From contig LIUM01000018.1 of the NCBI GenBank assembly GCA_001462345.1, positions 17,753 through 81,752 of the forward strand: DNA of 64,000 nt, read 5' to 3'. A program made the position numbers and the translations under genes. Shown here one piece after another: positions 43,345 to 52,912 of the stretch (positions within the stretch are counted from its first letter, which is position 1; the number at the start of each line of letters is the position of its first letter). The notes beneath the pieces are model-generated. The model had not been told where the DNA came from. It did not search any database and saw nothing but the letters and a program-made list of their open reading frames with translations. The stretch comes from Fibrobacteria bacterium AD312 (lineage in GTDB: Bacteria; Fibrobacterota; Fibrobacteria; Fibrobacterales; Fibrobacteraceae).

Positions 43345-44373
43345 ATGAATAAACCAAACCCAGTAGAAAATATTGATATTAGCGAAGATTTTATCGACGA
43401 ATTATCCGTTGATATATTAAAGTCGTTGCTCCAAGATCATACCAAATCAAAAGCAAAAGGGTATTCAGCCATTTTTTGGGCTACAGACAATTATAAAACA
43501 AAAGGCCCTGGATTTAGCTACTTTGACGAAATAAAACCAGAGAGCATTACCCGAAAAAATGGAAAAGTAATTCAACCGCGAGTGGTCAAAGAACGTGCTG
43601 TGCAGATAAAGCGCAGTCGGGATATGGCTGAGGTTTTTACGCCAGCTTGGGTTTGCAATGCGCAAAACAATCTGGTTGATAACGTTTGGTTTGGGCGCGA
43701 GGGTGTATTTAACAATGAGATGGTTTCAAGCGAAGGAGTACACTCGTGGGTGGCCGAAGAGGCTAAAATTGAATTTCCCAAAGGAAAATCTTGGAAAGAT
43801 TACGTTCTAAGTGCACGGCTTGAAATTACTTGCGGTGAAGCCCCTTACATTGTTAGTCGTTACGATGCGGCAAGCGGAATGAGTATTCCTATTAAACAGC
43901 GTATAGGCCTTTTAGACCGTAAATTACGTGTCGTTGGTGAAAATACAACCGACGAACTCGAATGGTTTGAATGGGCCGAAAAGGCGTACAAAAGCACCTA
44001 TGGTTATGAATGGCAGGGCGATAACCTGCTCCTTGCCCGCGAAGCTTTGCTAATGACGCTTGTGGATTACCATAAAGCTAAGTTTTGTAAAAAAGTGAGC
44101 AAATATAAAGAAATCCCCCTAGATATTTTGAATAATTTCGCGGTGATTATTTCGTGGAATTTTTGGCAGATGGATGGTTTAAAAGGCGTTATTCCTTGTA
44201 GCTGTGAAGCAAAAAAAGAATCTTCATTCGATTTATTTAGCGGAGAAACAATAAACAAAGTTGTTTGTGAAGGGTGTGAAAAAAACGACATCAAAAAGCA
44301 TAACGGCATCTATTGTAAAATTATGGATTGGAACGCTGGGAAAAAGATTAAGTTCATCGAGGTGATGAAATGA
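43345..44373 (+). CDS. Restriction-system subunit M-like protein
   Basis: The 342-aa product carries RSRDMAEVFTPAWVCNAQNNLVD, a motif X-like start of N6-adenine methylases. LEITCGEAPYIVSRYDAASG is at the motif I position, followed by RIGLLDRKLRVVGEN and YGYEWQGDNLLLAREALL. A Cys-rich C-terminus (VIPCSCEAKK, VVCEGCEKND) may bind zinc. No NPPY/DPPY is seen, so it may be non-catalytic on its own and act with the 1346-aa protein. Such proteins are annotated as restriction endonuclease subunit M in Bacteroidetes-type genomes. It overlaps the Fic gene by 4 bp. Confidence 0.7.
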   Translation: MNKPNPVENIDISEDFIDELSVDILKSLLQDHTKSKAKGYSAIFWATDNYKTKGPGFSYFDEIKPESITRKNGKVIQPRVVKERAVQIKRSRDMAEVFTPAWVCNAQNNLVDNVWFGREGVFNNEMVSSEGVHSWVAEEAKIEFPKGKSWKDYVLSARLEITCGEAPYIVSRYDAASGMSIPIKQRIGLLDRKLRVVGENTTDELEWFEWAEKAYKSTYGYEWQGDNLLLAREALLMTLVDYHKAKFCKKVSKYKEIPLDILNNFAVIISWNFWQMDGLKGVIPCSCEAKKESSFDLFSGETINKVVCEGCEKNDIKKHNGIYCKIMDWNAGKKIKFIEVMK

Positions 44374-45353
44374 AGTTCCTTGCTAACGACACCATCATCT
44401 CATTAGTTGCAGATATTTCTGCTCAATTGGAACGATTTCAGATTCGCATGGAACAAACCGATAGTTTAAAACTTCGTCGAATAAATCAAATCAAAAGCAT
44501 TCATAGTTCACTAGCTATCGAAGGAAATACACTTAGCGAATCTCAGGTCAGTGCCGTTATTGAAGGAAAGCGAGTTGTTGCCCCTGCGCGTGAAATTTTA
44601 GAAGTAAAGAATGCGCTTGCAACCTATGAACTTTATCAAGAGCTTGACGCTTATTCCGTACGCGATTTATTAAAGGCCCACGGAGTCATGATGAACGGGA
44701 TAATGCCAGATGCAGGCCGCTTTAGAAATTGTGGTGAGGGTGTTTTTAAAGGAAACAAGTGCGTTCATCTTGCCCCACCACCAGATAGAGTTCCGTTTTT
44801 AATGAAAAATTTATTTCGATGGCTAAAGAGCAGCAAGGCTCATTGGCTTATTCGTTCTTGTGCGTTCCATTATGAATTTGAATTTATACATCCGTTCCGA
44901 GATGGAAATGGAAGAATGGGGCGTTTATGGCAAACACTCATTTTAAGCAAATGGAACCCGATTTTTGAACATTTGCCTGTAGAAAATTTAGTGTATGCGA
45001 ATCAAAATGCTTATTATAATGCAATAAACGCATCTTCTGCAAAAGGGGAGTGCAGCCCTTTTGTAGAATTTATGTTAGAACAAATTTTGAAATCATTAAA
45101 ACTGCTTCAAAATACAGGTGGTCAGAAAAGTGGTCAGAAAAGTGGTCAGAAAAAATCGACTATAGAAAAAGTTTTTGATTTGATAAGGAAAAATCCTTCG
45201 ATTACCCGAAAAGAACTTGTTCAAGCTCTTTCGATTTCCCCTTCGGCAATACAGAAGCATATTGCCAAATTAAAAACCGATGGGCGAATGAAGCGTATTG
45301 GTGGAGACAAGGGCGGGCATTGGGAAGTAAAAAAATTGGAGTTGCGTAAATGA
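44370..45353 (+). CDS. Fic-domain protein with C-terminal winged helix
   Basis: The 327-aa product has the complete Fic motif HPFRDGNGRMGR at residues 174-185. An inhibitory helix SLAIEGN ([S/T]xxxE[G/N], residues 47-53) lies before it, so it is a self-inhibited class II Fic enzyme that would AMPylate a target when relieved. After the Fic core comes a Gly-Gln-Lys-Ser repeat (GQKSGQKSGQKKST, three 12-bp DNA units at about 45119-45152). A winged-helix domain follows (SITRKELVQALSISPSAIQKH). It is embedded with 4-bp overlaps between the two restriction-like genes, so expression is tied to them; an immunity or regulatory role is plausible. Confidence 0.88.
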   Translation: MKFLANDTIISLVADISAQLERFQIRMEQTDSLKLRRINQIKSIHSSLAIEGNTLSESQVSAVIEGKRVVAPAREILEVKNALATYELYQELDAYSVRDLLKAHGVMMNGIMPDAGRFRNCGEGVFKGNKCVHLAPPPDRVPFLMKNLFRWLKSSKAHWLIRSCAFHYEFEFIHPFRDGNGRMGRLWQTLILSKWNPIFEHLPVENLVYANQNAYYNAINASSAKGECSPFVEFMLEQILKSLKLLQNTGGQKSGQKSGQKKSTIEKVFDLIRKNPSITRKELVQALSISPSAIQKHIAKLKTDGRMKRIGGDKGGHWEVKKLELRK

Positions 45354-48300
45354 TATACCAGTCTTCTTTTGCTCCGAAGTTGATTTATGTGTTTCGAATT
45401 AACGATGATGCGCATAAAAATTGCTTGAAAATTGGCGATGCTACGCTTGATGATTGTGATTGGACCGCAATTTCCCCAAATAGCACTGCATTAAATACGG
45501 CAGCGAAAAAACGCATTAATCAGTACACGCAAACGGCTGGTATTCACTATGAGTTGCTTTATACGGAACCAGCATTCTTTTTGAAAAATAAACGTAGCGT
45601 TGCGTTTCGCGATATCGATGTTCATAATATACTCAAACGCAGTGGTATTCAGAAAAAAGCTTTCAATGGCATCAATGCAGACGAATGGTTTGTAACGGAT
45701 CTTGAAACTGCAAAAAAAGCGATTGTTGCTGTTAAAGAAGGCCGAGACGCGTTGAATGCGACTGAGATTACAAAGGGACTCGATCCCATTATATTTCGCC
45801 CAGAACAAGAAGATGCCATTGAAAAAACCATAAAGCGATTCAAGAAGGGCAATCAAATGCTTTGGAACGCCAAGATGCGTTTTGGCAAGACGCTCAGTGC
45901 CCTAGAAGTCGTTAAGCAGATGGGTATAAAGCGTACGTTGATTTTAACGCACCGCCCTGTTGTAAACGAAGGCTGGTTCAATGATTTTAAGAAAATTTTT
46001 TCGGGAAGAAATGACTTCTTTAATTACGGCTCTAAGGATTCGGGAAATTCTTTTGACCTTTTAGAACGAAATGCAAAGAAAGATTCGGAAAGTAAGTACA
46101 TCTACTTTGCAAGCATGCAGGATTTACGTGGTTCAGAAACCGTAGGCGGTAACTTTAATAAGAACGATGAAATCTTTGATGCCGCATGGGACTTGTTGAT
46201 TATTGACGAGGCGCATGAAGGCACTAAAACGGAACTTGGTGAATCGGTTGTAAATAAATTAATTAAAAAGGATACAAAAATTCTTCGTCTCTCTGGAACA
46301 CCATTTAATTTAATGGACGACTTTGCAGAAGATGAAATCTACACGTGGGATTACGTAATGGAGCAACGGGCAAAAAAGGAATGGGATGAACGCCATAAGG
46401 GCGATCCTAACCCGTATTCCGTACTTCCGAAACTAAATATTTTTACGTTCGATTTAGGAAAGTTGATTAGGAATTTTTCTGATAGTGATTATGCTTTTAA
46501 TTTCCACGAATTTTTCCGCGTTGATGATTTTGGTGATTTTATTCACGAAAAAGAAGTTAATTCGTTTTTGAACTTAATATGCAAACAAGATACCAATAGT
46601 AACTACCCCTATTCTACCGAAGAATATCGAGATAATTTTCGCCATTCGCTTTGGATGCTGCCTGGTGTAAAAGAGGCAAAAGCGCTCAGTAAATTGCTAA
46701 AGTTGCACAAAGTATTCTCTAATTTTGAAATAGTAAATGTTGCAGGCAATGGCGACGAGGACGAAGAATCAGACAATGCCCTAAAAATGGTTAAAAAAGC
46801 AATCGGTGAAAATTCGGAAGATACTTATACGATTACGCTCTCTTGTGGTCGCCTTACCACAGGTGTTTCTGTTCCAGAATGGACAGCTGTGTTTATGCTT
46901 GCTGGTTCTGCAAATACAAGCGCAACCACTTATATGCAAACAATTTTCCGTGTACAGACCCCTGCAACAATAAACGGAAAAATAAAAGAGGATTGTTTTG
47001 TTTTTGATTTTGCGCCTGATCGCACGCTTAAAGTCCTTGCCGAAACGGCAAAAATAAGTGCAAAAGCTGGGAAAACAACGCAGACCGATCGTAAAATTAT
47101 GGGCGATTTTTTAAACTTTTGCCCAGTACTTGCTTTTGACGGCACCAAAATGCAAACTTATGATGTCGAAAAAATGCTTGGACAACTAAAGCGAATACAA
47201 GTCGAACGCGTTGTTCAGAATGGATTTGAAGACAGCTGTTTGTATAACGACAATCTTTTAAAACTAGATAACATCGAACTCAAAAATTTTGAAAACCTGA
47301 AGAAGATTATCGGGCAAACTAAGGCGATGAAAAAGTCTAGCGAGATAGATATTAATAAAACAGGCCTTACTGACGAACAGTATAACGACTTGAATAAGGG
47401 TCGAGGTAAAAAGACGGGACGAGAACTATCCGAAGAAGAAAAAGAAGAACTTGAAAAATGGAAAGAAGCTAGAAAACTGCGTGATACAGCCGCCTCGATT
47501 TTGCGTGGAATCAGTATACGAATGCCGCTTTTAATTTATGGTGCAGACTTAAAAGATGAATCCGAAGAAATTTCAATTGACAATTTTTCTTCTTTAATTG
47601 ACGACGCTTCTTGGGTTGAGTTTATGCCTAAGGGAGTAACGAAAGAAATTTTTGAAAGTTTCAAAAAGTATTATGAAGAAGATATTTTTAGAGAAGCAGG
47701 CAAGCGTATTCGCGAGATGACTAGAGCCACTGATAGTTTAACGATAGAAGAACGCATAAATCGTTTAGGAAATATCTTTAATAGTTTCCGCAACCCAGAT
47801 AAAGAAACTGTCCTTACGCCGTGGCGAGTTGTTAACATGCACTTGGGGGAAAGTCTTGGCGGCTATGTGTTCTTTAACGATAAATACGAAAATGAGCGAA
47901 TGTTAGAAAGCCCGCGTTCTGTGAACAAGGGAAAAGAAACGACAACCGTTTTTACTCCAGACAGTAAAATATTAGAGATTAATAGTAAAAGTGGTTTGTA
48001 TCCGCTTTATATGGCGTATAGCATATATAGAGCAAGTGTTAGAAAACTCAATGGAACAAGAACAACGACAACGATTGATGGGCAATATAAAATATGGGAT
48101 AAAGTCATTTCCGAAAATATTTTTGTTATATGCAAAACGCCGATGGCCGTAAGCATTACAAAACGTACTCTGATGGGATTTAGACCAGGAAAAGTCAATA
48201 CAAAATATTTTGAAAACCTTGAAAATGTAATTGCAAAAGAACCAGATACATTTATAAAACAAGTGAAACAAGGAAACTTTTGGAACGTAAAGGGAGTAAA

Positions 48301-49390
48301 AGAAATGAAGTTTGAAGCGATTGTAGGAAATCCTCCGTATCAGATTGTAAATAAAGGCGATGGAAACGGCGCAGATCCAATTTATCATTTATTTATAGAT
48401 GCTGCAAAAGCGTTAAGTGATTGTGGAACATTGATTCATCCTGCAAGATGTTTATTTAAGGCTGGAAAAACTCCTAAAGACTGGAATCAGAAAATTTTAA
48501 ATGATGAGCATTTTAAAGTAGTGCGTTATTGGGCAAATAGCGCCGATGTCTTTCCGACGGTAGACATAAAAGGTGGTGTTGCTGTTACGATGTGGAATAA
48601 CAAGCAAAAATACGGGAAAATAGGGGCGTTTTCTTCTTTTGCTGAATTACGCTCCGTTATGCAAAAAGTCTTAATTCCAGATTTTAAAACCTTTTCGATA
48701 TTGGTTTATCCAAGAGACCTATATCATTTGACTGAAAAATTATATGAAGAAAATCCGTGGGCAGCAAGTCGTCCAAGTAAAGGACATCGTTATGATGTTG
48801 GCTCAAATATCTTTGAACTATTCCCTGAATTATTCTTCGAAAACAAACCTGAAGATGGGGAAGAATATGCAAAAATTTTTGGTCGTGAAAAAAATGATAG
48901 AAATTTAAAATGGATAAAGAAGAAATATCTAAAATTACCTGATAATTTTGATTTTTACAAGGTAATGGTGCCAAAAGCTAATGGATCTGGAGCTATTGGT
49001 GAAGTCTTGTCGACACCTGTTGTCGGGCATCCTGTTGTCGGGCATCCTGTTGTCGGGCATACACTAACCTTTTTAAGTATTGGGAAATTTAAAACAAAAG
49101 TAGAGGCAGAAGCTTGTTTAAAGTATATAAAGTCGAAATTCGCAAGAGCGATGTTAGGTACTCTAAAAGTTACGCAAGATAATCCCCGAGAAACGTGGGC
49201 TAATGTACCTCTTCAAGATTTCACTAAGAATTCCGATATTGATTGGAATAAATCTATCTCGGCAATAGACGTAAAAGCTTCGCAGAAATACGAGTTGAGC
49301 ATTAATGAAATTGATGCTCAACTCTACGCCAAATACGGTTTAACCAAAGAAGAAATTGTATTCATCGAAAAACATGTCAAGGCAATGTAG
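45350..49390 (+). CDS. GIY-YIG/SF2 helicase/N6-adenine methylase fusion (single-chain restriction-modification enzyme)
   Basis: The 1346-aa product has an N-terminal T5orf172/GIY-YIG-type domain (LIYVFRI ... HKNCLKIGDA ... KRINQYTQ, residues 8-130). An SF2 helicase follows, with WNAKMRFGKTLSA (Walker A, about 170-183), LLIIDEAHEG (about 280) and LRLSGTPFN (about 312). A methylase region follows: KILEINSKSGLYPLYMA (motif I-like, about 875) and FEAIVGNPPYQIV (motif IV, about 990). The C-terminal about 250 residues are a likely target recognition domain and contain three PVVGH repeats. The order nuclease-helicase-methylase-TRD resembles type ISP enzymes but with a GIY-YIG nuclease. It overlaps fic by 4 bp. 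Confidence 0.8.
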   Translation: MIYQSSFAPKLIYVFRINDDAHKNCLKIGDATLDDCDWTAISPNSTALNTAAKKRINQYTQTAGIHYELLYTEPAFFLKNKRSVAFRDIDVHNILKRSGIQKKAFNGINADEWFVTDLETAKKAIVAVKEGRDALNATEITKGLDPIIFRPEQEDAIEKTIKRFKKGNQMLWNAKMRFGKTLSALEVVKQMGIKRTLILTHRPVVNEGWFNDFKKIFSGRNDFFNYGSKDSGNSFDLLERNAKKDSESKYIYFASMQDLRGSETVGGNFNKNDEIFDAAWDLLIIDEAHEGTKTELGESVVNKLIKKDTKILRLSGTPFNLMDDFAEDEIYTWDYVMEQRAKKEWDERHKGDPNPYSVLPKLNIFTFDLGKLIRNFSDSDYAFNFHEFFRVDDFGDFIHEKEVNSFLNLICKQDTNSNYPYSTEEYRDNFRHSLWMLPGVKEAKALSKLLKLHKVFSNFEIVNVAGNGDEDEESDNALKMVKKAIGENSEDTYTITLSCGRLTTGVSVPEWTAVFMLAGSANTSATTYMQTIFRVQTPATINGKIKEDCFVFDFAPDRTLKVLAETAKISAKAGKTTQTDRKIMGDFLNFCPVLAFDGTKMQTYDVEKMLGQLKRIQVERVVQNGFEDSCLYNDNLLKLDNIELKNFENLKKIIGQTKAMKKSSEIDINKTGLTDEQYNDLNKGRGKKTGRELSEEEKEELEKWKEARKLRDTAASILRGISIRMPLLIYGADLKDESEEISIDNFSSLIDDASWVEFMPKGVTKEIFESFKKYYEEDIFREAGKRIREMTRATDSLTIEERINRLGNIFNSFRNPDKETVLTPWRVVNMHLGESLGGYVFFNDKYENERMLESPRSVNKGKETTTVFTPDSKILEINSKSGLYPLYMAYSIYRASVRKLNGTRTTTTIDGQYKIWDKVISENIFVICKTPMAVSITKRTLMGFRPGKVNTKYFENLENVIAKEPDTFIKQVKQGNFWNVKGVKEMKFEAIVGNPPYQIVNKGDGNGADPIYHLFIDAAKALSDCGTLIHPARCLFKAGKTPKDWNQKILNDEHFKVVRYWANSADVFPTVDIKGGVAVTMWNNKQKYGKIGAFSSFAELRSVMQKVLIPDFKTFSILVYPRDLYHLTEKLYEENPWAASRPSKGHRYDVGSNIFELFPELFFENKPEDGEEYAKIFGREKNDRNLKWIKKKYLKLPDNFDFYKVMVPKANGSGAIGEVLSTPVVGHPVVGHPVVGHTLTFLSIGKFKTKVEAEACLKYIKSKFARAMLGTLKVTQDNPRETWANVPLQDFTKNSDIDWNKSISAIDVKASQKYELSINEIDAQLYAKYGLTKEEIVFIEKHVKAM
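49016..49060 (+). repeat. Three perfect 15-bp tandem repeats (CCTGTTGTCGGGCAT) in the methylase C-terminal region
   Basis: Units at 49016-49030, 49031-49045 and 49046-49060 are identical and in frame, each coding for PVVGH. The unit length of 15 bp keeps the frame when copy number changes. Confidence 0.95.
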
Positions 49391-49403
49391 GAAGGGGAAA
49401 GGG

Positions 49404-50879
49404 ATGGAAATAGGGTCTGTTTTTGGGAAAAAAATACATGCGATTCCTTCTATTAAACTTAATAGTAGCCAAATAAAACGATTTTTTTCAAAGTTTAACA
49501 AAAACGAAACTCTTAGACTAATATGCTCTCTTTCAAAAAATATAATGTTTGGCCCTCATTTAGAAGACGATAGAAATATTATTTATACCGATAAACATTT
49601 ATGTGATGCGGTTAGCTTAATATTAAAACATTGCAGCGGTAAGGAGATTCCTAATAAAGACGATACAAAATCAATTTTAAAAATTGCGATTGGAGATTCG
49701 GATAAAACAATTCTTTCAAGCAAGCAAAATCCAGAGTATATATTCATGAAAATATCATATGAGCAATTTAAAGATGATTCTTTTCATAGTATTGCGAGAA
49801 CATGGGCTTTGTATAAACATATATGGCCTCTTGCTAAAACAAATATAGATCCATTACAAGATATTGAAAACATTGTAGGGATTCCTTACATAGTTATTTT
49901 ATTGTATGGATTAGCAGCCGCAATTAGCGGAGGCTTCTTTTTTGAATTTGATAAAGAACAAATCAAAGATCTTTCTGATATTTTTAAAATACCATATAAA
50001 GAAAACTCTCATAAACTTTTCTTAAATTGGATTTCCAAAGATAGCGAAAAGTGGTTAAAATATTCAAACCCTCCCCATTATATTTCTCATCCAGTATTTA
50101 GAACAAAGCTATTATTGGATGGTTGTAATAAAGATGTTTATTTTGTACCCTCTGCATATAATGTATTGAACCGTGTTACAACTGGAATATATCATGATTT
50201 GGCTCGTAAATATAGGGCTAAAGAGAAGAATCTTTTTAAAATTGATTATGGCGTTGTTTTTGAAAAATATGTAGGCGTTTTGTTACAGAATCATTTGGAA
50301 TGTCTAATTTCTCCCGAAATAGAATATCAGGATAAAAAAGAACAAAAAAAATCAATAGATTATTTTTTAATGGATAATAGACAGTTGATTTTAATAGAAG
50401 TTAAACAATCTTCTATATTTGCTGAGTCAAAATATGCACCAAGCGAAGATTTGTTGAAAAACGATTTAGATAAAAACGTATCTAAAGCAGTCAAACAGCT
50501 TAATGAAACTGAGAAAATTATTTTAAGTAAGACCATTAATGATTTTAACACTTTTTTTAACGCCGAAAAAATCATAAAATTAGTGATATTTTGTGATCCT
50601 TTAGAAAATGCAAATAATATTTGTAAAGGAAAATTAGAAACCACGTTTAATGATCTTTCTAATTTTGAATTTATAAATATCGAAGATTTAGAAATGATGC
50701 TTGCTTATCAAAAAAATAGGCAAAATTTCTTTGAATTGATGTTTGAAAAAAACACTAGTTATACCAAATATGATTTTAACGAGTTTCTCTGTAAGAAGAT
50801 GGGGAATGAATCAATAGACAAGTCTTTTTTAAAAAAATATTATGATGAAGTTTTTCCAGAACAATTTAAGGCTTTTTAG
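49404..50879 (+). CDS. PD-(D/E)XK nuclease-like protein of the second defence operon
   Basis: The 491-aa product starts at ATG 49404 behind a purine-rich GGAAGGGGAAAGGG, 13 bp after the methylase stop. Around residues 285-330 it has VFEKYVGVLLQNHL, EIEYQDKKEQKKSIDYFLMD and LILIEVKQSS. This is the D...ExK core of a PD-(D/E)XK fold preceded by a helix with a conserved Glu. The N-terminal half is helical and unlike known families. Probably the cutting or accessory subunit of this restriction-like system. Confidence 0.6.
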   Translation: MEIGSVFGKKIHAIPSIKLNSSQIKRFFSKFNKNETLRLICSLSKNIMFGPHLEDDRNIIYTDKHLCDAVSLILKHCSGKEIPNKDDTKSILKIAIGDSDKTILSSKQNPEYIFMKISYEQFKDDSFHSIARTWALYKHIWPLAKTNIDPLQDIENIVGIPYIVILLYGLAAAISGGFFFEFDKEQIKDLSDIFKIPYKENSHKLFLNWISKDSEKWLKYSNPPHYISHPVFRTKLLLDGCNKDVYFVPSAYNVLNRVTTGIYHDLARKYRAKEKNLFKIDYGVVFEKYVGVLLQNHLECLISPEIEYQDKKEQKKSIDYFLMDNRQLILIEVKQSSIFAESKYAPSEDLLKNDLDKNVSKAVKQLNETEKIILSKTINDFNTFFNAEKIIKLVIFCDPLENANNICKGKLETTFNDLSNFEFINIEDLEMMLAYQKNRQNFFELMFEKNTSYTKYDFNEFLCKKMGNESIDKSFLKKYYDEVFPEQFKAF

Positions 50880-50916
50880 AAAACAGTATATTTAAATAAC
50901 TAAAGGGAAAAATCGA

Positions 50917-51489
50917 ATGGCTGAGCAAATGACCAAAGAAAATTTTATTCAAAATGTTTTAATAGGCGAGATAGCAAAAATAAAAGATAAACATCCTTTT
51001 TTTGCTTTTACACTTATGGCGTGCGGAATAGAATTTCTTGGCCGCATTTTAAAAAAACGAAAAGAGAATGATGTGAATTATAGTCGTTTTGATTTTAATT
51101 ACGCAGTTTTTAATTTAACGGTACTTGAAAAATATAGACCTTATGCTTCTGAGCCTAAAGGCGAAGATCCATCTGATGGATATATCAATCCAACATCCCC
51201 TTTAAACAAAAATGATTGTAAGGATGATTTGTATTCTAAATTACGTTGTTGCTTAGCTCATCAATTTTTAATGGGTGAAAATTTGAATCTGTCAGATTCA
51301 AATGAGAATAAACTAGATGTTCCTCCGATAACTTTGGGTGTACATGCCTTTTACAATGATTTTGAAAAAGCTTGTAAAGAGGTGCTGACTAAATTATCAA
51401 CTGAAAAAGAACTCTCAGAGTTACAACAAATAACTCATATGGTTATTGAAAAAACTGAAAATGGGTCTAGTGTGAGCGGTCATCCTTGA
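50917..51489 (+). CDS. Small protein with an RxxxxH motif, possible HEPN-like
   Basis: The 190-aa product is mostly helical. DLYSKLRCCLAHQFLMGENL places Arg110 and His115 in the RxxxxH spacing of HEPN ribonucleases, at the start of a helix as expected. The N-terminal KHPFFAFTLMACGIEFLGRI is a conserved-looking hydrophobic helix. No family is firmly recognised. It sits 37 bp after the PD-(D/E)XK gene and before an AbiC-like gene, so an abortive-infection role is conceivable. Confidence 0.5.
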   Translation: MAEQMTKENFIQNVLIGEIAKIKDKHPFFAFTLMACGIEFLGRILKKRKENDVNYSRFDFNYAVFNLTVLEKYRPYASEPKGEDPSDGYINPTSPLNKNDCKDDLYSKLRCCLAHQFLMGENLNLSDSNENKLDVPPITLGVHAFYNDFEKACKEVLTKLSTEKELSELQQITHMVIEKTENGSSVSGHP

Positions 51490-51542
51490 TTTCTTAATTT
51501 TATCGTTATTTAAATGCAATTGTATTGGAGAAAGATTCTTTT

Positions 51543-52553
51543 ATGAAGAAGTTAAAAAATAAATGGGTGATTGGATTTTTAGTCATTATCATTTTATCTA
51601 TTATTATCGGTGGCTTTATTTATAGAGCTAGTTTCAATTTAGATTATGTGACTGAAGGACAATTGGGTGATTCTTTTGGCATTGTGAATCCTTTTATTGC
51701 TATTGCTGCCGCATTCTTAACTTTTGCTGCATTTTGGGTTCAATATCAAGCGAATCAAAAAAGAATTGAAGAAAATAATGAACAAAAGAAAAAAGAAGAA
51801 AAACAGGCTGTCGTCGCCAGATTCTATGAAATGTTAAAAATACATAAGGACAACGTACAGGAATTAGAATGGGATGATAATGGAATAAGATACTCAGGAA
51901 GAATGATTTTTGATGCTTATTTAAAATCGTTTGATGCAATATTCGAGATAATCGTCAATGACTTAAATGAGCGTAAAATTAACAAAGGAATGGATTTTGT
52001 TATTAAAGAATCCTATAAAGCTTTCTTTGATGGTTTTAGTGAGAACCAAAAGACTGATGTTTTTGGTATTGCTTTAATGAGTGCAAAAGAAAAAAGAGGA
52101 GTGTGGACGGATCCTTTTTTCATTAATAGTCAAGGTTGTCGTTATGAATTGAATCATTATTACCGTCATTTGTTTTTAATGGTAAAACAGGTTGTAAATA
52201 CAGATGATAAAATTCTTTCTTATAATGAAAAGCGAGACTTGTTGAGAATCCTTAGGGCACAATTAACGAGTAAAGAACAAGCGATGCTTTTTTATAATTG
52301 GTATTCTGGATATGGAATTCAATGGGAAGAAATAGATGATTCTAATGAAGTTAAAAATTCTAAAAATCATTTTTTTACAGACTATAGAATGTTGCATAAT
52401 ATAAACTTTAATGATTTTTGTTTTCTACCGACAGAAAATAAAATTGATGTTTTTAAAAATGATTATTTTGTTAAAAAATGCCGAAAAAAGGACGGCTATC
52501 TGTGTGAAAAAGATCGTTCTATAGAAGATGATTCCTTGTTTGAAATACAATAG
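51543..52553 (+). CDS. Putative phage abortive infection protein (putAbiC-like)
   Basis: The 336-aa product has two N-terminal membrane helices (about 9-29 and 45-66, the second in NPFIAIAAAFLTFAAFWVQY). A charged coiled coil follows (QKRIEENNEQKKKEEKQA). The soluble part has NHYYRHLFLMVKQVV and LLRILRAQLTSKEQAMLFYNWYSGYG, the signature of the putative AbiC family. ATG 51543 is used; a TTG at 51525 would overlap the GGAG ribosome binding site. Homologues are linked to abortive infection; the mechanism is unclear. Confidence 0.75.
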   Translation: MKKLKNKWVIGFLVIIILSIIIGGFIYRASFNLDYVTEGQLGDSFGIVNPFIAIAAAFLTFAAFWVQYQANQKRIEENNEQKKKEEKQAVVARFYEMLKIHKDNVQELEWDDNGIRYSGRMIFDAYLKSFDAIFEIIVNDLNERKINKGMDFVIKESYKAFFDGFSENQKTDVFGIALMSAKEKRGVWTDPFFINSQGCRYELNHYYRHLFLMVKQVVNTDDKILSYNEKRDLLRILRAQLTSKEQAMLFYNWYSGYGIQWEEIDDSNEVKNSKNHFFTDYRMLHNINFNDFCFLPTENKIDVFKNDYFVKKCRKKDGYLCEKDRSIEDDSLFEIQ

Positions 52554-52912
52554 AAATCTCATAGATACGTATATAAGTGATTATTAAAAAATTAAATTCA
52601 TTTGTAAAAATATTTAGTTCAAAGCTATAAAGTATTTTTAATGATTACTATAAATTGTTAGAAATTTTTGAAGGTTGTGTAAGCTCCCCCCCCCCGAAAT
52701 AGGATCGTTCAAAACTGGTCCCCATCCTCAGATTAAATAGTCAATTTCCGCTTCCTAAACTCAGTGCGAAAGTGGGAGAACCATTAATAGCCTTTTATAG
52801 GACGTATTTTTGTTCTTAATCACTAGAGAACAATGTTCCCATGCAATATCGTTTTGTTAAAACTGGATAACAATGTATATTCCAAATAAGTCCTTAAAAT
52901 GGGGAGCAGACA
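52554..52912. other. Gene-free stretch with a C10 run and possible insertion-sequence end
   Basis: Contains ten consecutive Cs at 52686-52695. Downstream is a GTTCAAAACTGGTCCCCATC block (about 52708) resembling terminal sequences of IS21-type elements. On the - strand a short frame ends SHFRTEFRKRKLTI before a stop. No intact transposase remains. Confidence 0.35.
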
